NCBI GenBank assembly: GCA_025093555.1
Contig: JAIWNF010000030.1
Span: forward strand, 310,001 to 374,000
Direction of reading: 5' to 3'
Origin: Circinella umbellata
Taxonomy: Eukaryota > Mucoromycota > Mucoromycetes > Mucorales > Lichtheimiaceae
Length of the DNA stretch: 64,000 nt
The position numbers were made by a program, and so were the translations under genes. Position 1 is the first letter of the stretch; each line of letters starts with the position of its first letter. This document shows, in pieces, positions 11,647-25,525 of this stretch. The notes under the pieces are model-generated. The model worked only from the letters and a program-made list of their open reading frames with translations, did no database searches and was not told the origin of the DNA.

Positions 11647-13229
11647 ATTCAAAACCCGTTCGACTTGCACATACTGGCTATAACATGAATACTGAATTTC
11701 TTTTTTTTTTCATCTCTACATATTCTTTTATATTTTTTCTCTTTTACATATTCCTCCTCCACATCGTGTTTTAATTATCCCAATTATAACAGCCATTCCA
11801 ATTATTTCACTTATTCATCGGTACTTCGAGTGTAAATAAATATACTTGAGTACGTATTGAAAAATCTGATAATGACGTGGGAGTTTAATTTTCAATAATG
11901 CTATATTCCCGTGAATGAAAGAAAAAAAAAGAGTTTTGAATACTATTATACTTTTCCAATCTTCTATTTATGCCTAATATCATGTAGAAGAGTCCTATAA
12001 TCGATTTATTTTGATGTTTAACTGTGATACTATATACCACTGCTGAAAGTATTAATTTTGAATCCATTGGAATAGATACATAATTTAAATCTGAGCTTTT
12101 CATAGTTAATTATCCGATATTGAGATATCGCTTGGAAAACAGCAAGAATAAAGAATATGCTTCCTCACCCCGCAACACACAGTATTATATTTTTTTATTG
12201 ATGGTAATATGTATACCAACATTAACATATCATATCCCTCTTTTTCTTTTAAATTATGTGTATGAAAAATATGATGTATATACATATTTAATCACAGGGA
12301 AGTTACAAAGTCATACATTTTTCATTCACTTCACACATACTGTATACATAAAACCAAATCAATACCATATGAATAAAATAGCACTGAATGTAAATTGATA
12401 TAATCATTATAATTAAGGATATCTTATAATTTATACCTAGATATTACCTCTTTGAAAAATATATAAATTTTACTTCTACGTAGCATCAATATGAATTATT
12501 GTGAATTCCTTGTGTCTGCCAATATCCAAGAGACTAGATAATACGACAACAGAAAAAAATCGAAGTAAATGATTTCTATACAAATTAATGTAAGCTTTTT
12601 TGCACCAAAAAAATAAAAGATTTCCTTACGGCGCTTTGTGTAACTACTACCCTTAGTTTTTCAAATCTGATAATTTATCTTTTTTTTTAATTATGTAACA
12701 CTGTAAAGCTAAAATAAACACTGAGCCTTTTTAAAAAACATTAATAATATATATTGATAGGTCTATTGTAAAGAACTGCAGTGATATGTACAGCACTCAC
12801 ATAATTATTTATTTTAAGAAATCTATAATAAGCGCGTGAATTATTTTTTTTATGCTTTGATGCTCTAAAAAAAGAGAACCATTCTTTTCACTATAACACT
12901 AATAAAATTAGATTTCTTTTTGTATAGCAAAAATGTTAAAAAGTAAAAGTGAGCATTTTGATTTCGGCGATTTCATGCACCATATTAATCATGCCACACA
13001 CAAGAGTTTGTGTAACCAGTAACCATTGAGAGACTTTCCCAAGGTATCATTTGATATATGAACTGAAAAAATGTCTCACCAGTAATGCTTTCTCATTTAT
13101 TTTCTTTTTTTTTATAAACCTTTTTAATCCAATACATCAAAATAATCGTACCTTTCTCTCTCTTCTATACACCTCTTTTTGCTTTAAAAAAACAATTACA
13201 TTAACATTATCTCTACTTAAAAAATAATA
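11647..13229. other. Intergenic, no gene recognised
   Basis: A+T-rich sequence between the transposon and the F-box gene. Short frames (for example 12120-12398) are A/T-driven and unconvincing. The last 150 bp before 13230 are a T/C-rich leader with TTCTCTCTCTTCTATAC, typical of promoters in this window. Confidence 0.5.
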
Positions 13230-15188
13230 ATGATCATCCGCAAAGAGGATATTAATAGCACTGTCGATATCGTTCATAAAAACAATAACTATTGTAGAGT
13301 AATACAACTCAACGACCTATTTACTGTTCTTCCTTACGAAGTTCTTTGTGCCATATTCTCTCATCTTAGCTGGGGTGATTTAGTGTTATGCATGAGTATA
13401 CATCCAACTTGGGCATCTTACATTCCGCTTTATGCTAAAAACAAGTTAAGCACTTTTGAATTTCAAAGCGACACACTTCAATTTCAGCAATGTTGGATGG
13501 GGTTAGGTCCGCATGTCGAAAATGTTATTATGCATCAACTCATTGATGCTGATTGTGTTAACAAGGCTCTTGAAATACTTTTGGAACAAAAATGCTATAC
13601 TATCAAAAAGCTTAGTGAGTATTAATAAAGGGGAAAGTTGGTTTTTTTTAAAAGGTATAATACAACTATATACTAACATGAATATATAGAATTAAGCGAA
13701 TGTCGCATTTCTCACCTGGAAAAGTTCATATCATTATTACAACAGTTGGATCGACATGGATCTTTAACGGAATTAACCTTTGAACTTCACCGGGACCAAA
13801 TACCTTATCGTCATATTGCTTCAGCATGTCCCAACTTGACCCATTTTTCTTGTGATTTAGAAGATATTACATATGAACCCAGGCTTCAGCATCAACAACA
13901 ATCTATATCCAAGGCAACAGCGAATATACCCAACATTAATTATTTTATTCCCATGACAACGACGACACATATTACATATCTCTCAGTCAATATATTATTA
14001 CAACGTGACAATCGGCTTTATCCGTTATTGAAGATGTGTCCACAACTACACTGTCTCATTCTTGGTTATGGGTTTTTTGTCCACGATGGTGATCCTGATC
14101 GCTGGTTAAAGCCTTTGGACCTGAATTTGGTTCTACAAATATGTCCACGGATTGCGTATTTTCAATGTAATTCGTGGGAAAATAATCCAGCTTGGATCAT
14201 GCACGCTAAAAAAAATCAACAACAAATGGGTGGATTGCGAGAATTTATTACAGATCATGTTGGGATGTATGATAGTCAACAAATTATGCCTTTATTAATA
14301 CAACATCGTAAAACACTACAAGTCATTAAATTAGGAAGTATTCGACAACAGCGACAAAGGATGAACAGCGACGTGGAGGGATCATGGTTACACAGCGTGG
14401 AACAAGAGATGGAAGGAAATGATGTTTATTTTGATCAATTACATACACTTGTTTTAAAGAATATCGAAATTGGAGAAGAGGACTTGATGGCAAAATTTAT
14501 CCAACGATGTCCTAATTTACAAGAGATCAGTTTGGATGGATGGTTAGTCAATGCAAAGGTATTAAATGGCATAACGACTACATGTTCTTATCTCCGTCGG
14601 CTTGAATTAAAAAAGGGGCCCAACACTATGGCAACAACAACAAGAGTAAAAAATAAATCGGCGTCATTAGCATCATCATCAACAATAACAGAGGAAGACC
14701 CGGAACGAAGGATTTTGCACTCATTGGTAAATTTAATAACACATGGATGCATGATATTACAATCCATACGGTTGGTTGGATTAAAATTTATAAACGACAC
14801 CTTATTAATGACTTTATTTGGATTACAAGAAGTTGAATTGATCGATCTACCTAATATTTCAACTTTTGGAATGGAACAATTCACAAGTCGCATGAAAAAT
14901 CAAAATAAAAAAATGAGTATTCGAACACTTGTGGTCAAGGATATGCAAGTAATCACGGGAGATGTTTTAATTGCATTAAATCGTTCCCATACGCTTTATA
15001 CATTACAGTTATGTCGTTGTGGTATTTTACCCGATGTCGGATTATTGGATTTGATCACAAACAACAACAAAAGACTCCAAACTTTATGCATTGATTGCTG
15101 TACTGTATCATATGATATTGGTATTCAAATTCGAAAAAAGTTTGGTCAAGAATCTATAAGAGGTTTACCAGATTATTGGCCAGAATAG
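13230..15188 (+). CDS. F-box protein with leucine-rich-repeat C-terminal region
   Basis: Two exons, 13230-13614 and 13690-15188 (donor A/GTGAGT, acceptor TATATAG), giving 627 aa. The F-box is at about residues 28-65 (FTVLPYEVLCAIFSHLSWGD, then LCMSIHPTWASYI). This binds Skp1 and recruits targets to an SCF ubiquitin ligase. The rest is a series of irregular leucine-rich repeats (FDQLHTLVLKNIEIGEEDL, RCPNLQEISLDGWLV, CSYLRRLELKKG, SHTLYTLQLCRCGILPDVG), the usual substrate-binding solenoid. An Ala/Ser/Thr-rich loop interrupts the solenoid around residue 450. Mucorales have many such F-box/LRR paralogues, so I give no symbol and the substrate cannot be inferred. Confidence 0.88.
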
Positions 15189-16190
15189 TAATTTCACCCA
15201 GCCATCATCATTTATCCAGCATAAACTCGTATATACCCCAAAGTACTTCACAATACTTTTTTTTTTATTGTAGTATTATATATTTGTTATGATAGTATAT
15301 ATATATATATATATATATATGATTTTTGTAATTTTTTTCTATCAGTTATCCCAAATCATATGCGTGTGACAAAAGATGAAAAATGACATTTTTTTGATAG
15401 CGACATTTTTATACACATGTACATACTACTATTATTCCATTTACACTTGAACCTACTTGCTATAAATACTGTATATACTTGCCCTCCCGTTCTTTTTTTT
15501 TATTTTTATTTCAGCTAATATACATGAAATCAGCAACATGAAGCAATTGAGTCGCAAGAGGTTTTTTTTTGTTAATTTATTGAAATAGTCATTTCAGAAT
15601 GAAGTAAACTTTATTCTTTTTCTTGTTCTACATCTAGACTTAAATGTAGGAGATGTCATTTCAATTTAAAGTTTTATTTCTCTTGTTATGGAATGTATAA
15701 AACGAACATGAAATAGATAATTGTTATCTATTTATCACCAAATAGATGAAAAAATATTGACTGACCTCACACAAATATGATAAACCATGTAGGTGGAAGC
15801 GTCGGAAGCTTAATAAAACATCCAAGTGCGTAATAATGGTAAGAAAATGATAAAGTAATCTTTCTCTTAACTCTTATCAATTTCGAAAAATGGCTTATCA
15901 CGGATCAACTATGTATGATTAGAAAAAAGCTTTTTATTTTTCTTTTTTTTACGAGAGTGAGAAATTTATGTAGATTAAATTAACTAGTATTTCGTTCATA
16001 GAACATATAATACCTATACTTGCATTTGCATAAAATTTATATGCTTTTTTGTTTTGTATATAAATAGAAGTCAATTATTTGAATGTGTGGGTGTGCAGGA
16101 ATCCTTTTTCTTTGTTTATCTTTTCTCTCTCTCTTTTTTTTTTCCTTTCTCTTTAGAAATACTTTAGTACATCCCTTTATACAACAAATC
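15189..16190. other. Intergenic with AT microsatellite
   Basis: Contains an (AT) run of about 24 bp at 15297-15320 just after the F-box gene. Otherwise it is A+T-rich spacer ending in a T/C-rich leader (16110-16165) before the oxygenase start. No RNA gene or other ORF is convincing. Confidence 0.5.
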
Positions 16191-17851
16191 ATGACTGTAG
16201 CTGAAATTTCACATATTCCTATCATTGATTTTTCTTTATTCAAGACTGATCCTGAGCAATGTGGTAAACTTATTTTGGATGCTGCTCAAAATGTTGGTTT
16301 TTTTTATCTTCGTAACTTTGGCTTTACAAGAGATGAAGTAGAAGAAATGTTTTCTTTGGTAAATATATATAGTTTACTTTTGTTGTTGGTTGTTGTCATT
16401 GAGCATATATAAGGAGCAAAAGACTAAGAGTTTTCATATATGTTTTCTTAGTCTAAAAATTTCTTTGACACACCAAAGGAAGAAAAGTCAAACTATGCTA
16501 TCGGTAAAGCAAATATCGGGTATTCTTCTGTACGACAAGAAGCGTAAGATTTATATCTCACTTATCTTTTATCATTTTTATTAGTACATGTTTGTCGTAG
16601 ATATGAAATCAGACTTATCTCATTTACCTAATCTGATTATAGTGTTGACCCAAAAAATTACGGTAAAGGTGATTATAAAGAGTAAGTAGCACTATACAGA
16701 TGTACATATATATATTTATAAATAGAGGAGAGGGGTAGAGTCATATGTACAATAATTATCAAAGGAGAAAAGTATATAATAATATTAAAAAAAGGTTATT
16801 GACTATGTATTATCTCATATTATAAATATATAATAGATCATTCCATATTACCAAGTTTAAGAATAATAAACCAGCACAACCATTACCACCTGTATTCGAT
16901 GCTGAAAAAGATAAAGTGAACAAATTCGTCACGGTAAATGACTATTATCTCGTAATGACGAGTTTTTTAAAGAAGAATAATCATGGATTGACAACAGAAA
17001 GATAATTAACCTTCTCCTTTTTATTATTATTATTGTTATTATTAAATAATTTAGGGATGTCATACTATTGTTACCCAAATAATGGAATGTTTAGCCATTG
17101 CATTAGAGGTGAGTTGGCTCATGTGTTTCTTTTTTTTTTTTTTAAAAAAAAAGGAAGGGACGAGTAAAAGGAGGATGTCTCGAAAAACGATATGAGAGAA
17201 AGAGACATGAGGAGGCGAAGGGAGTAGAAAATGATCAACATTTAGCAAAACAAACAAACAAACAAACAAAAACTTAGAAAAAAACTAAAAACATATATAT
17301 CAAAATAGATTCCTGAATCTGAAGGTGGACGTACATGGTTCTCAAGTCGACATGCTTATGATGATCCATCCAATGATGTATTACGTTTTTTACATTATCC
17401 TGCATTGGATCATCCTAATGAAGTCGATGATATCCGTATTGGTCGTCATTCAGATTATGGATCCTTGACTTTATTATTTCAAAATGGCGTCGGTGGTCTT
17501 CAAATCCAAGCAAATCGTGATGCTCCTGATGAAGAAAGTATTAAATGGTTAGATGCCCCAGTAGTTGATGATTGTCTTACAGTTAACTTGGGTGATTGTC
17601 TAGAATGGTGGACTTGTAATGTCTTACGCTCAACAAAACACAGAGTGATATTTACACCAGCTACTCAAATGAAACCTCGTTATAGTATGGCTTATTTCTG
17701 TCAAGGAGGTCAAGCAAAATTAGAGCCTGTACCAAGTCGATTTATTCCCCAATCACAATCAGAGTCACTGAGAAAAAATGAGGATGGATCGCCATTAACC
17801 GCTGCTCAACATTTGGAAATAAGATTAAATGCAACTTATAGTAGTTATTAA
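16191..17851 (+). CDS. 2-oxoglutarate/Fe(II)-dependent oxygenase, isopenicillin N synthase-like
   Basis: Six exons: 16191-16358, 16452-16543, 16643-16681, 16837-16933, 17055-17108 and 17309-17851, all in frame, giving 330 aa. The N-terminal DIOX_N region begins with IPIIDFSLF, then AQNVGFFYLRNFG. The catalytic jelly roll has the HxD of the metal triad in GRHSDYGSLTLLFQ, the distal His in STKHRVIF and the 2-oxoglutarate-binding Arg in KPRYSMAYF. All key residues are present, so an active cytosolic hydroxylase or desaturase is expected. The substrate cannot be deduced. Family members act on small molecules, and this one is not in an evident biosynthetic cluster. The start ATG is preceded by an A/C-rich context (ACAACAAATC). 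Confidence 0.9.
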
Positions 17852-18952
17852 TGACTGTAACTAGCTCATGTCTATCTTTTTTCTTTTCTCTTTAAAAATT
17901 GTATTTTCTCATGATAAATGATATATTTTTTTCCTTTCCCTTTAACCCCTCCCACTATACTAATAATACTAATATATGATTTGCTAAATAAAAAGAAATA
18001 AGCTTTTCTGTATTTTTGAAATAAACAATTTAAGATTGATAATTATAATTGGCATAGATGGTTGCCACTTAAATAACCAAAAAAAAAAAAGGAAGCCACG
18101 TAAAAATAATAATGTACAGACATCGTGTAAAGATATAAACACAAAGCTTTCTATAATATTATGTTCTATGTGAGTGGCCAAAGATATATATACTAGAGCA
18201 AGTACATAGTATAATAAAGAAATACATGCGTCAAGTAATAATATTTATGTCAGGAGCATAGCTTTGATATAATACATACGTACAGCCTATTTTTAGTTTT
18301 AATTTTCTATATAAACAAGATTGACAGATTGAGAAGGAGATTTTTTTTACCGAATATTTTTTGATGAGAAAGTATGTACAATTGGATGAGCTATAGAAAA
18401 AATAAAAGCAGTAGTAAAATTTAGAATTAGTAAAATCAAGTTTTATGTATATATATTTATATGTCATATAATACATTGTTATACATTAGAAAACGTGGAA
18501 GTTTTCTTATTGAAACAGTATAAAAAAATAATATAGACAAATATATATTAATTCTCCTTTCACCCCTCAAGTGATAGTAAACACAAGTGACATAAAAAAA
18601 GGAAGATGAACGAATAAGGGGATATATATATGGATACATAACCTTTTATGGTGATGAAATTCATCGCTAAAACAATTTCAAAGGAGTAAGGAAGAAGGAG
18701 GGGGGGAGGAGGGGAGACAGTAAAGAAGGAGTTAGTATTAGTATTATTTTTTTGGGGGGTTATTTTTATATATTGGACACAACAGCAAGAAGCCCAAAGA
18801 AGGGGTGAAAAGAGACAAAGAGAGAGTGAAAGACAGGTTTAAATCACAAATATTTTTTATGACTTTATTATTCTTTGTGCATTTTTATTTTCTTTTTTCT
18901 TTTTTCCTTTTTGCTTCTTTGTTTACAATTACTTACGAACAAATATTTAATA
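17852..18952. other. Intergenic, promoter of the RhoGEF gene
   Basis: No ORF or RNA gene is supported. A purine-rich block (GGAGGGGGGGAGGAGGGG) at 18692-18717 and a T/C-rich tract at 18885-18920 precede the RhoGEF start. The G-rich block could form a G-quadruplex or bind a GAGA-type factor, which is inference only. Confidence 0.45.
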
Positions 18953-20398
18953 ATGGCAACAACAGAAGCAGAACAATTAAATAATGATGTTTATGGATAT
19001 AAACAAACAATATTATTGAATGATGAGATGCACCATCACAATCGAACAGCATCTACTACACTGTCAACGTTATCCAATAATGATGAAGAGCCCACTATAA
19101 TGCCACTACAACAAGAGTCGTCATCACAAATTTGGTCACCCAGCTGGTTAAGCAATTCAAGTCCTTTTTTAACAGATGAAATTTTTGGGGAATCCCCTTT
19201 TATTATTTCTTCTTCTTTAATTCCTTCTCCTCCATTACTACAAGAGTCACGTCTTTTTGAAAAAGACCAAGAACAAAATCAGCATCACTATAGCAACATT
19301 GACGATTCTCAATTTGATTCCTTGTTAACAACACATTCTCCTACAATATCATATAATAATATTATGGACCAGCAACACTATTTTCATAATAGAAATAAGT
19401 CACTATCTACATCCACACCTAATCGGTTACGTAAAAAATTGTCTTTTGCTTCATTATTGAATAAAAAGCAAGCTGATTCTTCTACAACGACTCCTCTCTC
19501 TGTTAATACATTATCCACATCATCTTCTACTCCATATGAATTAGCCGAATGTGAACGATCATCGTCTTTTTCATTTAATGGTGATAACTATAGTACATCA
19601 TCTTCAACTTCTGTTGTAGATAGTCTTGGACATCAGCAGCAAAATCAAAATCAACATTCACTTCATATTGCAACTTCAAAAACTTCACGTGGATTACGAC
19701 GATCACCAACCAATGCAAGTATCGAATCCACTGCATCTTCTTTAATAATGGCAACCACACAATCATTCCGTCGTGTCAAATCACTTCATCGAATACGCGA
19801 AAAGAAATTAGATTCAATGCCATCTGCACCGCGACCTTTCTCATCCAATTTTCATTTTTCTTCAGTTGATACAACTACCACTAACAATAATGATATGACA
19901 ATGGCACCCATAAAAAGTGGTGTTCATTCTTCTTCTTCAAAAAAACTCAACAATGTGATTCAAGAATTATTGGATACAGAAATGGTTTATTTTCAAGACA
20001 TGCAATTAATTTTAGATATTTATAAAAAAACCCCTGCTAATACTACACCTTTTCAATCATGGGAAATTAAAGCAATATTTGCCAATGTAACATCAATATT
20101 GGATTTTGAACGAACATTGATTCCTTTATTAAATAATGCAAGTGTACAAGAAAGACCTGTTTATACACTTGGAAGGGTGTTTCTAGAAATAGTAAGTCGT
20201 TATTTTGTAAAAAAAAAAAAATTATGCATTAAAAAAATTAATTAGATTTTTCTAATTCCACATATTTAACAACTTTTTTTTTAATTAGATGCACAGAATG
20301 GATGATGTTTATTGTGCTTATTGTAAACGACATCAAGATGCGATGAATACTTTACAAAATGCTCAACAAACAAGATCAGAAGTAGTTGAATTTTTACA

Positions 20399-20459
<61 letters not shown>

Positions 20460-22806
20460 TTTGTCTTTGCGTCAAACCTAAAAATTTATTCTGTTTCCAT
20501 TAAAAAAATAGTTATGCAATAATGAACTCGTTGGTCGTACCACAAGCTGGGATCTACCAAGTTTATTGATTAAGCCAGTACAACGGGTACTCAAATATCC
20601 CTTGCTTTTTCAGGTAAGAATAAACAAATAATAAACTACTGCCATTGTTGTTATAACCATAAGAAAACAAAATAAAGAGGCGCTCATGGGAAAATAATAA
20701 TAATGAATTATTAGGAAATGATCACTTTAACGAGTCCTGAAGAACATGGTCGTTTATTAGCTGCTGCACATGGTATTCAACAAATTGCTGATCATATCAA
20801 TGAAACCAAACGACGAAAAGATCTTGTTGATATGATTGTTAGTGGTGATACCAAGACTGAATCACGCGTAGGTAAAACAAATCATGTGTGTATGAAATGT
20901 GGAAATAAAAAAAAGCAGGATATTATATAATATGCGTGTATGTGTAAGGGGGTTCATTATAAAAGTACTAGTGCATATTCTCATTTATATATTTTGTATT
21001 TCTTTTTATTATTATATGTTCGCATGAACTATATATAGAAAGTGTAAGTTATGGTTCTTTTTTGGCATGAATATTTTGATAATTTTATTTTCATTTTTCT
21101 CATACCTTGTGAAATAAATGAAATATAGACATGGAATTAATAAGTCAATTGCTCGTCGTGCATATCAATTTAAGCAAGCAACTGGATTAACAAAGAAAAA
21201 TGCAGTAACACAAGATGCATTGTTTGATGCCTTATATGAACGATTTGAATATCAGCGAGGACAAGGAAAACGATTTGTTCAAGATATGTTGGATTGGTCA
21301 GAACAAGTTAAAAATCATTGTGCTATGATTGAATCTTTCGCCAGTACGTTGAATGAATTTTATGATGGATCTTCTTCATGGGGTCCAATTAGTTCATTCA
21401 GTCAAGTTTCTTTTGAATGTATCGCTCAAGAAATGGTATATATATTTATATTTATTTATTTATGGAGGGTGTGTTTGTGTGTAAAATACAGGAATAGTGG
21501 TTTGTTTGTTTAATAATAACAACAATGATGGATTGATTATCTTCTAACCGAAAAAAGAAACATAATTACATAATTCAAATAGGAAATACATGTCGAGAAT
21601 ATTATTTCTGGTCGAGCTGAAGGTTATTTCGCACTTTTTGAAAAACCTGCACACGTCATTGCGAAACGAGCCAAAAAGCTCTTGGATCATGATCGAGCAG
21701 GAAATGATCGACAAAAAGATGATGCTTATATTGCTATCAATACCCAATTAGTAGAAGAATTACCACAATTTTTAAATTTGATTGCAGAATATTTTGAAAT
21801 TCTTTTACAAGAATTTAGTTCGGTACAATGTCAAACATACCAACGGTTATGGCATGAATGGTTAAGATTGGAAATGATGTTTTCTTCTGTACAAGAGGAT
21901 GCTGATAATAATTGTAATAGTAGCAAAAACAATAACGTAGGTATAACTACTACAGCTATCTCTACAGCATCAACACCAACAACACAGCGGGAGGAACAAA
22001 ATCAGAGTCAAAACCAAAGAAAAACTGAAAGCAAGGAAGATAGTAATAATGACATAATTAAGGAATTTCAACAGCACATGCAGGCCGTACAAGAATGTAT
22101 GGGAAGTATTTACTCAATTCAACAATATCGTCAACGACAACAACATCATTCAAATCGATCATCATTACAAACAAATACATCATCATCTTTATCTTCAGAA
22201 GAAAGTGACTTATTGACATGGGAAGAAGCATTATTGCAAGCAACGGGTGGGACATCGAGTATTCGAACAACAGCTACTAGTGTAACTACATCATCCGTGA
22301 CAGGAAGAGGAAATAAAAAACATGATTCAGGTGTAGCTGGTACGTTGCTTTTTTTTATTTATTATATCATAGTAACAAGAATAGTTATGTTTTTATAAAA
22401 ATACGTATTAAATATTAATTGTAAAAACATTATAGAGAGTAATAATAATACATTGTCATCTGCAACAACGACTTCTGGAATTAAAGATATTGTCATTCCA
22501 GATTCAAAAATCAGTACATCTGAAGGAGGATTAGGGTCTTTATTTAGTAGTGATAATAATAGTTCACCACAGTTCCAATGTATTACTGTACAAGATTTTT
22601 CTGCCGACAGTCAATCAGAAGATCAGCTTACTATAAGAAAAGGAGACTTGTTACAAATATGGTTTCCTTCTAGACCACCATTACTAGTGCCATCAATGGA
22701 CGATGAAGGTGATAAAAAAGATACAACACCAGAATGGTGGTACGGTCGTTTAGTAGATACTGATTCATATGGATGGTTTCCAGGATCTTGCTGTCGTTCT
22801 ATCTAA
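18953..22806 (+). CDS. RhoGEF with DH, BAR and SH3 domains (DNMBP/Tuba-like layout)
   Basis: Eight exons: 18953-20191, 20289-20399, 20512-20613, 20715-20867, a predicted 5-nt exon 21039-21043, 21129-21435, 21583-22339 and 22436-22806. The model closes at 1014 aa. The first about 320 residues are Ser/Thr/Asn-rich and probably disordered. The DH domain starts near residue 335 (NNVIQELLDTEMVYFQDMQL) and includes the hallmark LLIKPVQRVLKYPLLFQ. A BAR-like helical region follows (VENIISGRAEGYFALFEKP, then a long amphipathic region). The C-terminus is an SH3 domain (FQCITVQDFSADS, EWWYGRLVDTDSYGWFPGS). Such proteins activate Cdc42/Rho GTPases at membranes to drive polarity and hyphal growth. Trinucleotide repeats lie in intron 2. 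Confidence 0.9.
20401..20458 (+). repeat. (TAA)n microsatellite in RhoGEF intron 2
   Basis: About 19 perfect TAA units start right after the splice donor G (CAG/GTAATAATAA), so the repeat is fused to the 5' splice site. Length changes could alter splicing, and the site is likely polymorphic. Confidence 0.95.
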
Positions 22807-23512
22807 CTAAACAAATTAAAAAAAAGCAACAATGAACCTTTTATATACATTTATTATATGATACTCAAATTTTTCTTTAATCCTTACATATATTTTCCTA
22901 TTATTAATATTATTTAGTGTGTTTTCTCTCTCTCTCTACTACTATTCTTCTTATTTTCCGTAATACTCGAATTTTTGTTTCATCTACATACGTGGGTCAA
23001 TTTTTTTCTACTCATTGTTAACTTATTACTACTTTACTATTTTTATAATTATATAACACAATTAATTTTGTATAATAAAAAATACAGAAAAAAAAAGCCA
23101 AAAATATTATATAGTTTTTGAGAGTGATGATGTTGATGCCAGTTAATAGAATATTTAAGGGTTCTTTTTTATCGTTTCTTTAACCATTATATTTGATAAG
23201 AATATTTTTTCTACAACAGTTCCAAATTAACTTAACTCAGTCAAGCAAAGCCTTCTCTATAAATCAAAACCTTGATTAATTTAATAAGAAACACAAAAGT
23301 TGTCAATTATGCAAGTGTATAAATAACCACTCAGGAGCTTTGATATACGTAATTTAATAAAGTTAAGTGTAACAATGATCAGTTTATTGTTTTTACAATA
23401 AGGATCAATACAATCAATATAGAAGTTTCAAATGATTTATTTTATTTACAAAAATAAAAAAAAAATTTATACAAGATAATCAGTTCATTATATTCCTCTC
23501 CTTTTTTTCTTG
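22807..23512. other. Convergent 3' intergenic region
   Basis: Between the stops of the RhoGEF (+) and P450 (-) genes. A+T-rich with several AATAAA-like signals on both strands (for example 23071-23085) and a CT run at 22926-22940. No gene seen. Confidence 0.5.
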
Positions 23513-25245
23513 TTAAACCTTCTCCACCATTAATGTCATATTAGGTGTAGGTCTTAATGTTACTTGTTGTCTCATACGTGGTTCAAATCCAGGCTTTTCA
23601 GAAAACTTCAATTGCATAATCAATAATGCCATAATGATTTTGAATTCAATCAATGCAAAACGATATCCGATACACATACGACCTCCTTGTAAAAATGGCA
23701 TATAAATATAAGGATTTACTTGATCTGCTGGAGATTCATTCCATCGTGAAGGTCTGAATTTATGGGCATCTTCTCCCCAATAATTTGGATCTGTATGTGT
23801 CACCAAGGGTGAAATAAACAGACGTGTTCCTTTAGGCACGACATGTTGACCGCCGAGTACAGTGTTTTTAACACTAATACGAGTGGTCATGGGAACAGGT
23901 GGGTACAATCGCATTGTTTCTTTACATACATTGTTAAGTAAATTCAAGTTGTTGATAGCATCGTAAGAAGGTAATTCTTGATCGTTATTATCGTTGTTGA
24001 ATAAGGTATTTACTTCGGTTCGTAATTGATCTTGTATTTCGGGATGTTTAGCAAGGAGCCAAAGACCCCACGATAAAGAAACAGCTGTGGTTTCATGTCT
24101 AAAATAATACGTAATTTAGATTATCATTAGTAAATGAAATAAAAGGTCACTAAGAACAAAAGAATAAAGTTTTTTCATATGAATCATGAATAATATCTAT
24201 TGTTATTATTATATTTCTATTTCTTACGTACCCAGCGGCCAAAAATGTTAAACATTGTGCTTGTAAATCTTTCGAACTCATGCCTTGACCTGTTTCTTCA
24301 TCAATTTCACCAATCATTAAATCCAACAAATTACGACTCTTTTTATTCTCTTCTTTTTGTTGATCATCTTTAAATTGAGACTTTCCACGTTCAACAATAT
24401 GCATGGCTTCTTGATGTAATGTTTCAATATCACGTCGTAATGCTACATTTCGTTTTGTTGGTACGTGTCGAAAAACGGGTATAAACAATGCCAAGATACG
24501 TTGTATCGATGCTTCTCCACCAAATAAATCCATATAAGCCTGACTTAATCTACCACCACTTGTATCTGGATCAGCACCTTGAACAGTACTGAAATCAGCG
24601 CCGAAACCGGCAATACCAATCACATCCAAAGTAACCAGGTTTAAATCGGATGAAATTTTAATTTCAATTGGCTTGTTATCATTGTTCTTGTTATTTGAAA
24701 TTAATTCGAGCCATTTGTTACGTAAATGAATAGCAGGAACAGCAATGGCAGGAACAAGTCCACGTAGTGCTTGGACTGAAAATGCAGGTGTAAGCATCTT
24801 ACGTTGATATTTATGAATATCACCCTAAAAAATGGAAATATATATATATATATATTAAATCATAGGTAAAATTGAATGACATAAATAGGTAAGGTTCGTG
24901 GGGATAAGAACGTCATTTATTATTAACATGAATGAAATGATCAATAGGTTTATAAATGATAATTTACCTCGACAAGTAATACACCTTCACCTACCACAGG
25001 TTCTAAAAATCTTCTTGTTTCACTTGGTTTAATAAAAACATATTGATTGATTGTCAATATCTCTTTAAGTATATTTGGATCTGTTATTAAAATACGAGGT
25101 GAATTCCATGGTCCATGATAACCTACTACACTACCAAATTGTTTTGCCCATTTTTTATGTGGTGCAGCAGGCTAGTGTATATATATATATATATAAATTA
25201 GATTAAACCAAAATCTACCATTTAATATTTATAAACAGAAAATAA

Positions 25246-25279
<34 letters not shown>

Positions 25280-25525
25280 TACAGGTTCCTTAATAATTTC
25301 ACGCATATTTCCAAGGAGTGGAATCCAATCCACTTTAGGACCTGGAATTGAATTAACAGGATGAAGATAAAGTCGATAGATGAAATATTTTAAAATTATA
25401 TAAACTGTGGTGCCACTGAGACCCCATTTTAATAATAATTGACGAGTCAATATTATTGTTGTAACGGAAGTGGATGATTCTTTTAAATAAGAGTTTATCA
25501 ATGGAATTAGAGTATTGCTTATCAT
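23513..25525 (-). CDS. Cytochrome P450 monooxygenase, membrane-anchored
   Basis: Four exons: 25525-25283, 25171-24968, 24824-24232 and 24098-23513, in frame, giving 541 aa. The N-terminal hydrophobic stretch is followed by a proline-rich hinge (HPVNSIPGPK), an ER anchor. The I-helix has AAGHETTAVSLSWG (oxygen activation), the K-helix ExxR is KETMRLYPP, the PERF-like region is FRPSRW, and the heme loop is FLQGGRMCIGYRFA with the ligand Cys. All essential motifs are intact. The GHETT form and the loop place it near CYP4/CYP5-like fungal clans that oxidise fatty acids or sterol-like substrates, but the substrate is not deducible. I chose the ATG at 25525 because upstream in-frame sequence is low-complexity Phe/Lys. 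Divergent from the Rpb4 gene. Confidence 0.92.
25247..25277. repeat. 31-bp homopolymer (A on +, T on -) in P450 intron 1
   Basis: Uninterrupted A run just 3' of the first P450 splice donor. On the gene strand it is poly-T right after GTAAGT, which could act as a U-rich splicing enhancer. It is also a likely spot for sequencing slippage. Confidence 0.9.

Noticed and set aside
14588..14893. Open frame antisense to the F-box gene
   Set aside because: It mirrors a well-supported sense exon and has no promoter or domain of its own.
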